From a virus: a DNA stretch of 30,911 nucleotides. Location: IMG/VR virus record IMGVR_UViG_3300042387_000987, positions 1 to 30,911 of that record. One strand, 5' to 3'. Position 1 is the first letter of the stretch; each line of letters opens with the position of its first letter. Of this stretch, positions 16,493 through 22,764 are shown in pieces. The notes under the pieces were generated by a model. That model saw only the letters and a program-made list of their open reading frames with translations. It ran no database searches and had not been told where the DNA came from. The translations under genes were made by a program, and so were the position numbers.

Positions 16493-17244
16493 TATTTTTT
16501 AGTTTTAAACACAGAAACTCCTTTTTCTTTTACAACTTCACCAGCACAATGATTTGCCCATTCAATTGATTCTTCTATGTTTTCGGAATCTAAGTATTTA
16601 GATATAAATCCAGCTACAAATGTATCACCAGCACCACTAACATCAGCGGTATCTACGGATTGTACTTTAAATGTTTGTGTTTTGTACATAGCACCACCCC
16701 TATCTAATGTACATATAATTTTGTCAAATAACCAATCATTTTCTTTTATAACTCCAAAGTTGTTTTGAAATTCTTGTCTATTTACTTTGATAAATGTAAT
16801 ATCCTTACACCAATCTCCAAGCCTTTTCTTTGTATCCAAAATAACCAAGCTATGCAATGATGCTATTGTATTGATATCTTCTTCTTTTAAAAATCCCTTA
16901 CAATAATCCGATATAACTACTGCATCGTATTTTAGCAAATCAGGCAAGTCGTAAATATCTATTCTATTAGTTGTATCATTCTCATCAACTCGTAAATACA
17001 GTTCGTTTGTATCTTTATTTACATACCTTGTTTTAGTAATCATTCCTTTATCAAAATATGTATCAACATCCAAACCCATTGCCATCAGGTTATTAGCAGT
17101 GTTACCGGCCATACCCAATCCATATGTTTCACTAATTGGAACAAAAACAGGTCCATTTCCTTCTGGAGATTTTCTTTTAGATACTCCGTATTTAAAAATA
17201 TCCGTACATACTTCTCCAATAACTAAAACTTTATTTTCCATCAT
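16492..17244 (-). CDS. PfkB-family sugar kinase, HldE N-domain-like (heptose-7-phosphate 1-kinase)
   Basis: 250 residues. It likely phosphorylates D-glycero-D-manno-heptose 7-phosphate at C1, a step towards ADP-heptose. The ribokinase-fold signatures are visible: SPEGNGPVFVPISETYGLGMAGNTANNL (in pieces at 26-53, the substrate-side SPExxxPV and GGAANxA-like loop), the TLDRGGAM segment (179-186) and DVSGAGDTFVAGF (201-213) with catalytic Asp207. HldE kinase domains are about 315 residues, so this is a shortened version, lacking part of the lid region. It overlaps the adenylyltransferase gene by 14 bases, which matches the fused HldE of many bacteria split into two. A tandem ATG begins it (MM); either Met could start. 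Other PfkB substrates are possible, but the neighbour supports heptose. Confidence 0.85.
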   Translation of the reverse strand: MMENKVLVIGEVCTDIFKYGVSKRKSPEGNGPVFVPISETYGLGMAGNTANNLMAMGLDVDTYFDKGMITKTRYVNKDTNELYLRVDENDTTNRIDIYDLPDLLKYDAVVISDYCKGFLKEEDINTIASLHSLVILDTKKRLGDWCKDITFIKVNRQEFQNNFGVIKENDWLFDKIICTLDRGGAMYKTQTFKVQSVDTADVSGAGDTFVAGFISKYLDSENIEESIEWANHCAGEVVKEKGVSVFKTKK

Positions 17245-17620
17245 TCAATATCTTAGTTGTACTTACACCTTCTATCTTTTTAAAAAATTCAATATGAGGT
17301 ATGTATTCTACTCCAATTATTTCTTCATGTTTATAATCATCACCAATTACCATAATATCAGGCTTCCATTCATATATTCTGTTAATAAGTTCATCATCCG
17401 TATCGAAAGATACAACAGAATCAACATAACGAATAGATGTGATAAAATCCATCCTATCAGATAAGCTGTTAAATGGTCTTGTTTCCCCTTTCTTTTCACT
17501 AACTCTTTTATCCGTGTCCAATCCCACTCTAACAACTCCGAATGATGAAGCATGTTCAAGCAAACGTATATGCCCAATATGTACAATATCAAAAGTACCA
17601 TTTACCCAAACTTTTTTCAT
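17231..17620 (-). CDS. ADP-heptose adenylyltransferase, HldE C-domain-like
   Basis: 129 residues, the usual size of this domain. It would couple ATP to D-glycero-beta-D-manno-heptose 1-phosphate to make ADP-heptose. NGTFDIVHIGH (7-17) is the HxGH nucleotidyltransferase site in the form seen in HldE (NGCFDxLHxGH). GLDTDKRVSEKKG, RPFNSLSDRMDFI (48-60), VIGDDY (91-96) and STTKIL (120-125) follow the family order. The glycerol-3-phosphate cytidylyltransferases share the fold but differ in the RPxNxxxxR segment. The start is coupled to the end of the heptosyltransferase gene as TAATG, and the stop overlaps the kinase start. The three genes therefore form a single translationally linked unit. Confidence 0.87.
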   Translation of the reverse strand: MKKVWVNGTFDIVHIGHIRLLEHASSFGVVRVGLDTDKRVSEKKGETRPFNSLSDRMDFITSIRYVDSVVSFDTDDELINRIYEWKPDIMVIGDDYKHEEIIGVEYIPHIEFFKKIEGVSTTKILNDGK

Positions 17621-18768
17621 TATAAGAACTTTTCTAATTCTTTTATAACCATTTCTGATGTTATAGTTTTAGTACATTCGAATTGTCTTTCAGTTCCTTT
17701 ATGGTCAGGACACCAGTTCCAATCACCAGCATCTAATTTAACTCTATTAAAACATCCTTCGCATTTTCCCTCAGGCGCGCCAATCCTAACACAATCTTCC
17801 ATCTCCGCCCATTTGTATGAGAATCCACTTATAATAACAGTAGGTACATCCAATGCCCAACTCAACCAACTCAATCCACTACCAATACCAATAAATGCTT
17901 TTGATTTTTTCATTTCATCCATTACCAATTCAATTGGTCCGTTTGGATGTTGAATTATTCCTGTTGGTAATTTATTACCCATATAGTTATCACCTTCTTT
18001 GGAAAGTAATCTAACTTTATAACCTCTATTATTTAACCAATCTACCACATCCTGCCAACCAGTTGGATTATTCCAAAATTTAGATTGAGCAGTACCATAT
18101 GTTGCGATACAAACCTGCTTTAAATCATTATCAATAGCTACTGTTCTTTTTTTAACCTTAGGTCTAATTTCTTCAAAATCCAATCCTAATATATCAGATG
18201 CCATTCTTTGCATAGTAACTGATTTTGGGTCTTTTGGATTTTTGAATAAATTAACAGAACCATTTTCATTATAAAACAATCCAACACAATACATACCATA
18301 GATATCAGTAACAGCAACGCCAGGTGTAACAAATTCAATATCAGGATATCTAGTACTAAACATATCATTCATAAAGGTAGATACTATTACTTGTGCTTTA
18401 TGTTTTTTTCTAAATTCTTCAACGTAAGGAATCCATGCTAAACTATCCCCCAAAGCTTTAGAATCCATTGCTATGTATATTCTTTTATTTTCAGCATTGT
18501 AAACTGTTTCATACCATAATTTTCCGTTTTCGTAAATTACAATTTTCCACTCAATAAAATATTCAATACTACATCTACACCAACAATTGTTTTTTATTGT
18601 ATTGGTATAACATATTTCTCCTGTTTTATTATTTATGAACTCAATTTTATAATCGGCTTCTTTAGGTCCTTTTACTTCAACAAAAGGTCCATTTATAAAA
18701 TGATAAGAAACCTGATTTTGAATTTCTCTTACATTATTTTTTATTTTAACTAAATTATCGTATATCAT
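17620..18768 (-). CDS. Protein O-heptosyltransferase, iron-finger (BAHT/TibC) type
   Basis: 382 residues. It resembles bacterial autotransporter heptosyltransferases, which move heptose from ADP-heptose onto Ser/Thr of adhesins. After an N-terminal beta domain (1-95), residues 97-130 read YIAMDSKALGDSLAWIPYVE then EEFRKKH, the typical donor-domain entry with the conserved ALGD Asp. GIGSGLSWLSWALDVP (294-309) is the GT-B acceptor-side loop. CEGCF (336-340), NWCPDH (352-357) and FEC (363-365) supply the four Cys that bind iron in TibC. The frame extends to a TTG at 18777, but the ATG at 18768 overlaps the upstream stop as TAATG, the coupling used elsewhere here, so it is preferred. Directly downstream genes make ADP-heptose. 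The acceptor is unknown; the nearby tail proteins are the obvious candidates. Confidence 0.87.
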   Translation of the reverse strand: MIYDNLVKIKNNVREIQNQVSYHFINGPFVEVKGPKEADYKIEFINNKTGEICYTNTIKNNCWCRCSIEYFIEWKIVIYENGKLWYETVYNAENKRIYIAMDSKALGDSLAWIPYVEEFRKKHKAQVIVSTFMNDMFSTRYPDIEFVTPGVAVTDIYGMYCVGLFYNENGSVNLFKNPKDPKSVTMQRMASDILGLDFEEIRPKVKKRTVAIDNDLKQVCIATYGTAQSKFWNNPTGWQDVVDWLNNRGYKVRLLSKEGDNYMGNKLPTGIIQHPNGPIELVMDEMKKSKAFIGIGSGLSWLSWALDVPTVIISGFSYKWAEMEDCVRIGAPEGKCEGCFNRVKLDAGDWNWCPDHKGTERQFECTKTITSEMVIKELEKFL

Positions 18769-20930
18769 TAACTCCAAGTTTTAATTGTTTCATCTATTAA
18801 AGAATACCCTTCGGCCTGCTTACAATAAACTTTATTTGTGGTATATCTTAATTTTGGTTCTTTATAAAATACATCAGTCAACCAAATATCAAATCCTTCC
18901 CAAGGGGTATCATTAAATCTATCAACCCACCATTGTTTAGTTTTATTTGGAATTAAATATGCGTGTGCTAAATCCTGATTTGCTGCTGTCTTTGAAAAAT
19001 ACTCATCAATTCTTTCTTTATTCATTGAACTATTATTAGCAAGTCCCATATAATATACATCATCTCTTTCGGATAAAAAACATGCTCTATTTACAATCTC
19101 AACAAATTCTTCCAATCCAGTATAGATAAATGCATCAGCTTCAAATATTAAAGTATAATCATAGTTATCATCCATTGTTTCCAATGCTTTTCTATGTGCA
19201 CTAAAACAACCATAATGTCTGCCTGTTAAAGGTCCTAAACCATTTCCAAAGTTTCCAGGTTTATCTGAAATATGTTCCGCTCTTTTACAAAATTCAGATG
19301 GTGGTAATCCTTCGTATGGTTTATTCACCATTGGCAAGTAATCTATACCATACTTTGCCAATTGCTTTATAGATGCCATGCTAACTCTTTCTCTAACATC
19401 TTCAGGTTTAGTCAATAAATGTCTAACTTGAATTTTTGGTTTTTTACGAATGAATGAACGGAATCCTTTTTCAAATTGTTTATAAAAATATTCATCTGCA
19501 GCTTGAGTAACTCCGTGAAACACACCATAATCATCTCCACTAACAATACCTCCAGGTTTTACTTTATTATACCAAGCTTTTAAATCTTCCATTAGAGCAT
19601 CGTATGAATGACCAGCATCTAACATAAGATAATCAATACTTCCATTTGCGAATTGATTTGATGCATTCTTAGATGTATCTTTAATCATATTAATATGACC
19701 GTAGTTATCAGATAGAATTGAATTATCAACAAATTCGTAAAATATATCTCCCGCAAAAGAACCTACAATTTCCTGATGGATATCTTCATCATCCGTACCT
19801 TTCCAAGTATCAACAGTTGTAAATTGAATATTCTTTTTAGATTCTCTAATTTGTTGTGCCATATAGTTTGTTGATTTACCAAACCAAGCACCCACTTCAA
19901 CAAATACATCATCATTACCAGCTGCTTTAACTACATCAGTATAAAGGTCTTGATATGCAAACCAACCTGGTATTTCATTAAATTCAGGTTTCAGTTTATC
20001 TAAAATATATCGTTTGGTTAATTTCAAATCAGCATTGATATATTGTACCAATGGATTATTATCATATGTGTCCAAATATGTATGTAACTTTCTAAACAAA
20101 GAAGGCATCTTAAATGAAAGTGCTTCCTTAACGGAAAGTGGATTCAATTCCAATGTTGATGAAAAATAAAAAAGGTCACATGCTGCATAAAATGTATCAA
20201 CATCATCTCGTTCACCCCATATTACACAATTGTCAGGTTTATGTTTCATCAATGGTAACCAATAATGTTCATAGTTCATAGCCTGATTTCCTACAAAATG
20301 AAATTTAATTTTATATTTTTCTAATTGTCTTGCTATTGAAAATATTTCGGCTTGATTTTTGCCAGGTGAAAATAAACCAACATTCAATACATGCTTATAA
20401 GTTGGGTCTAATCCCAACAATTCCATAGATTGTTTTTTATCAAACGTATAATCTTCTATTGGATATTCCCATAATGTAGTTTCAATACCAGTATCTTCAA
20501 ATCTTCTTCTACTCCATTCGGATACTAAAACATATCTATCTGGATGATATACTATATCAGCTGGGTTTGTAAAAGAACCATGTGTTGTTGCTAAAATAAA
20601 ATAAGTTCTATCCTCTCTGAATATTTTATCCAAAACAAAAGTAGGTAAATCAAATTGTGGAATCTCCTGAAAATGTATAATATCCGGATTAAATTGTTCT
20701 ATCACTTTCAATACTTCAGATTTATCATCACCTAAAGTATGTACTACTGCTAAAGATTTTATTCTATTTTTTTGTACTACAAAAGCAGTACCTCCACTAT
20801 TATTTAATTCTACAACTTCAATATCAAAATCTTTGATGAAGTGTTTTACTTGCTTATATGTGTATTGAGGTTGTCCACCAGTAGATAAATGCGGACATAT
20901 GTAAAGTAACCTTTTACGTGTTTTTTCCAT
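18768..20930 (-). CDS. Three-domain fusion: GT4 glycosyltransferase, SAM methyltransferase, GT25-like glycosyltransferase
   Basis: 720 residues. Residues 1-335 are a GT-B glycosyltransferase of the GT4 type: CPHLSTGGQPQY (12-23), VGLFSPGKNQ (184-193) and ELNPLSVKEA (261-270, the ExxxxxxxE nucleotide-sugar site). Residues 338-490 are a class I methyltransferase: VFVEVGAWFGKST (342-354, SAM loop), VDTWKG (373-378) and IDYLMLDAGHSYDALMEDL (432-450), as in the Methyltransf_24 group. Residues 495-720 resemble the GT25 family: GCFSAHRKALE (574-584) and LIFEADAF (594-601, with the acidic metal/sugar site). One polypeptide would thus add, methylate and extend a glycan. It has a Bacteroidetes-type promoter upstream and couples by TAATG to the heptosyltransferase gene. 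Domains were assigned by motif; order and boundaries are approximate. Confidence 0.87.
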   Translation of the reverse strand: MEKTRKRLLYICPHLSTGGQPQYTYKQVKHFIKDFDIEVVELNNSGGTAFVVQKNRIKSLAVVHTLGDDKSEVLKVIEQFNPDIIHFQEIPQFDLPTFVLDKIFREDRTYFILATTHGSFTNPADIVYHPDRYVLVSEWSRRRFEDTGIETTLWEYPIEDYTFDKKQSMELLGLDPTYKHVLNVGLFSPGKNQAEIFSIARQLEKYKIKFHFVGNQAMNYEHYWLPLMKHKPDNCVIWGERDDVDTFYAACDLFYFSSTLELNPLSVKEALSFKMPSLFRKLHTYLDTYDNNPLVQYINADLKLTKRYILDKLKPEFNEIPGWFAYQDLYTDVVKAAGNDDVFVEVGAWFGKSTNYMAQQIRESKKNIQFTTVDTWKGTDDEDIHQEIVGSFAGDIFYEFVDNSILSDNYGHINMIKDTSKNASNQFANGSIDYLMLDAGHSYDALMEDLKAWYNKVKPGGIVSGDDYGVFHGVTQAADEYFYKQFEKGFRSFIRKKPKIQVRHLLTKPEDVRERVSMASIKQLAKYGIDYLPMVNKPYEGLPPSEFCKRAEHISDKPGNFGNGLGPLTGRHYGCFSAHRKALETMDDNYDYTLIFEADAFIYTGLEEFVEIVNRACFLSERDDVYYMGLANNSSMNKERIDEYFSKTAANQDLAHAYLIPNKTKQWWVDRFNDTPWEGFDIWLTDVFYKEPKLRYTTNKVYCKQAEGYSLIDETIKTWS

Positions 20931-20948
20931 TAGACAATATTAATGTAA

Positions 20949-20980
20949 CAAATATACGAAATTTTTCTGAGACTACCAAA
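20949..20980 (-). promoter_or_regulatory. Bacteroidetes-type promoter for the glycosyltransferase operon
   Basis: Minus strand TTTG (20980-20977), 20 bases, then TATATTTG (20956-20949) fits TTG...TAnnTTTG. It lies 18 bases before the ATG at 20930 and after the stop of the 89-residue gene. The sequence TTTCGTATATTTGT is identical to that at the methyltransferase promoter. Confidence 0.72.
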
Positions 20981-20981
20981 T

Positions 20982-21251
20982 TTATTCTGCGATAGTTACA
21001 GTACCTTCAACCAAATCAATTTCTCCATTTGGATAAATCTTTTCCAATTCAGCAAGATATTCGGTATATTGTTTATTTAGTTCATCAAATTCTCCTTCGA
21101 ATTTAGAAATCAAAGTATTGATTCTAGATAATTCTAAAGTCAAATCTCTAACTCTTAAATGACCTTCTCCGATATTTAAAACAGATTCACTTATCTTATT
21201 TTGTAAATTTGTAAGCTTTTCTATTTGCTCATCTGTCAATTTTTGTACCAT
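20982..21251 (-). CDS. Small coiled-coil protein
   Basis: 89 residues. Nearly the entire chain is one charged helix with Leu/Ile heptads (residues 5-75), ending in LEKIYPNGEIDLVEGTVTIAE. This ending and the coiled-coil layout match the 127-residue protein at 16069-16452. It begins one base after the prolyl hydroxylase stop, so the two are co-translated. Its stop precedes the promoter of the glycosyltransferase operon. Function unknown; no enzyme motif, signal peptide or Cys. Confidence 0.78.
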   Translation of the reverse strand: MVQKLTDEQIEKLTNLQNKISESVLNIGEGHLRVRDLTLELSRINTLISKFEGEFDELNKQYTEYLAELEKIYPNGEIDLVEGTVTIAE

Positions 21252-21252
21252 A

Positions 21253-21810
21253 TTATTTTATTTTAAATTTATTTTCTCTTACCCAAACAATTGCTATGTA
21301 TTTTGTTTGAGTTTTTACAGGCAATCCAGCATGAAAGCTTTCTGGGTCTAATGTGCCATCTTCATTCATATTTCTCCAAATTAGCATTCTACCTTCTCTT
21401 GGAGTAACTTTTATTTTTTTATTTGGAAATTCCGTTTCACCACCAGTGTAATTATGATTTAAATAAATTAAAAATGAAAACGGTCTATTACCTGCTGTTC
21501 CCATAGAATCTTTATAATATTGCTCATTTGGATGAAAATAATCGTGGTGTGGTTTATACTCACCTCCAATATCATATTTTACAATGTGAATATTTTCTTG
21601 GTTTTCAACAGGTAATCCACTTTCTTTTGCAATAAAATTTATAATTTTTTCGGTAGTTGGTGTTGATTCATACAACCAACTATTATCAGCAGTACGATAT
21701 CCATCTATTTTTGCCCCCAATGTGGTTGCTTTTTGCATTTGCTTAGTACCCATATCTATGAGTTCCAAACATTCTTCTTTTGTTAGAAAATTATCAATTA
21801 TCTTAATCAT
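21253..21810 (-). CDS. Prolyl 4-hydroxylase-like 2-oxoglutarate/Fe(II) oxygenase
   Basis: 185 residues. Enzymes of this group hydroxylate proline in peptides using O2, Fe(II) and 2-oxoglutarate. The core motifs are in order: YRTADNSWL (38-46, the RTSxxxWL substrate-side segment of prolyl 4-hydroxylases), YKPHHDYF (85-92, metal ligands His88 and Asp90), FLIYLN (113-118), GGETEFP (123-129), SFHAGLPV (158-165, metal ligand His160) and Lys170 for the 2-oxoglutarate carboxylate. The length is that of the catalytic domain alone, as in other viral and bacterial forms. It stands between Pro-rich tail protein genes and glycosyltransferase genes, which suggests that it modifies the Ala-Pro/Thr-Pro tracts. 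Similar oxygenases occur in cyanophages without known targets. A shared 19-base upstream motif lies 13 bases before the ATG. Confidence 0.92.
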   Translation of the reverse strand: MIKIIDNFLTKEECLELIDMGTKQMQKATTLGAKIDGYRTADNSWLYESTPTTEKIINFIAKESGLPVENQENIHIVKYDIGGEYKPHHDYFHPNEQYYKDSMGTAGNRPFSFLIYLNHNYTGGETEFPNKKIKVTPREGRMLIWRNMNEDGTLDPESFHAGLPVKTQTKYIAIVWVRENKFKIK

Positions 21811-21823
21811 AACATATTAATTT

Positions 21824-21842
21824 GGTGTATATATAAATATAT
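21824..21842 (-). promoter_or_regulatory. Shared AT-rich upstream motif, copy 3
   Basis: Minus strand ATATATTTATATATACACC matches 16 of 19 bases of the motif at 13233-13251 and lies 13 bases before the hydroxylase ATG. Confidence 0.42.
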
Positions 21843-21858
21843 AACTTTTGGATTAAAC

Positions 21859-21880
21859 AATAAAAAATCACATTTTTATT
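21859..21880 (-). terminator. Possible AT-only terminator after the 281-residue tail protein gene
   Basis: Directly after the stop codon at 21881, the minus strand reads AATAAAAATGTGATTTTTTATT, a 9-bp stem with one bulge, small loop and a T run within the stem. All pairs but the loop are A-T, so it would be weak. Confidence 0.33.
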
Positions 21881-22726
21881 TTATAAACAAGATCCACAAT
21901 TAACTCCAGTTGTAGCAGGAACAAATAATGTATAATTTGCAGGGCCAGGATAAGCTCCCAATCCAACTACAGACCATATATCCCCACTATATGATACACA
22001 ACCAGGATTACTTCCTGCAATTGCTTCATAAGTATATTGAGCTCCCGTATATGCTCCCGCACCAGTACAAGGTTCATAATCCCAATATTCATATACAACA
22101 GGCGGTGGAGCTGCAGGTGGTGTTGGTGGGGCTGGACATGCACTACAATTCGTTCCTACATAGGTAGAACCATCACCCAAATCAATATCAAAAGAAGGAC
22201 CAAATGTTTCTTCGGTTATTCTAACACAAACACCCGGTGTGTCGGTTTCAAATACGCTGAAAGCTACCTGGTCAACAGTAAACCTTAGAACCACAGGAGT
22301 TGCACTAAAACAATATTCACCACTATAATAGAAATAAGATGATGCTGCTGGAGTTGGTGCTGCTGGCGCCGGAGTTGGTGCTGCTGGAGCTGGGGTTGGT
22401 GCTGCTGGCGCCGGAGTTGGTGCTGCCGGTGCTGGTGTTGGAGCTGCAGGTGCCGGAGTTGGTGCCGGTGTTGGGGTTGGTGCCGGAGTTGGGGCGCCCG
22501 TTACACTTATATCTTGATAAACTGATGCACATGTCCCAGTACCTTTTACTCTAACAGAAGTTGTACCATCAGGTACACTTAATGCATATCCACTTACCAA
22601 TGTTGCTTTAGCAACACCACTAGCTACCGCAGTTGCATAACTATCGTAATTGGAAAAAATATCTAATGTAGATACCGTTGCTCCAAATGTTCCTGCTGCG
22701 TATGTTATGTTTACCCAAAATGCCAT
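21881..22726 (-). CDS. Tail-associated protein with (APTPAPA)n tract and two Cys modules
   Basis: 281 residues, function inferred as part of the tail/adhesin complex. Residues 1-77 form a beta-rich domain that starts MAFWVNITYA and could be the virion attachment part. Residues 78-135 are a Pro-rich rod of Ala-Pro and Thr-Pro pairs in seven-residue units (APTPAPA). Residues 138-205 and 215-281 are two related beta modules that each begin Y-x-Y near a Cys and end in NCxxC (NCSAC, NCGSC). The neighbouring 705-residue protein has the same arrangement. No signal peptide is visible. It follows the larger Pro-rich gene by 38 bases and precedes the prolyl hydroxylase gene, making the rod the nearest likely substrate of that enzyme. 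Confidence 0.83.
   Translation of the reverse strand: MAFWVNITYAAGTFGATVSTLDIFSNYDSYATAVASGVAKATLVSGYALSVPDGTTSVRVKGTGTCASVYQDISVTGAPTPAPTPTPAPTPAPAAPTPAPAAPTPAPAAPTPAPAAPTPAPAAPTPAASSYFYYSGEYCFSATPVVLRFTVDQVAFSVFETDTPGVCVRITEETFGPSFDIDLGDGSTYVGTNCSACPAPPTPPAAPPPVVYEYWDYEPCTGAGAYTGAQYTYEAIAGSNPGCVSYSGDIWSVVGLGAYPGPANYTLFVPATTGVNCGSCL
22322..22495 (-). repeat. 21-base tandem repeats encoding (APTPAPA)n
   Basis: Plus-strand units of the form GGTGCTGCTGGCGCCGGAGTT with third-position changes, about five full copies within a 174-base Pro-rich tract. Copy number could change by slippage. Arranged in frame, so rod length would vary in steps of seven residues. Confidence 0.85.
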
Positions 22727-22764
22727 TGTATATAATTATTATTTTTTTCTATTTTATTATTAAT

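Noticed and set aside
18769-18777. TTG start of the heptosyltransferase at 18777
   Set aside because: The ATG at 18768 forms the TAATG coupling also seen at 7724 and 17620.
22322-22495. CRISPR-like array
   Set aside because: The 21-base units are contiguous without spacers and encode an in-frame peptide repeat.
22339-22554. Plus-strand and alternate-frame frames rich in Leu/Val/Gly or His/Gln across the Pro-rich tracts (also 23130-23729)
   Set aside because: They are shadows of the low-complexity repeats in the minus-strand tail genes and have no domain content.
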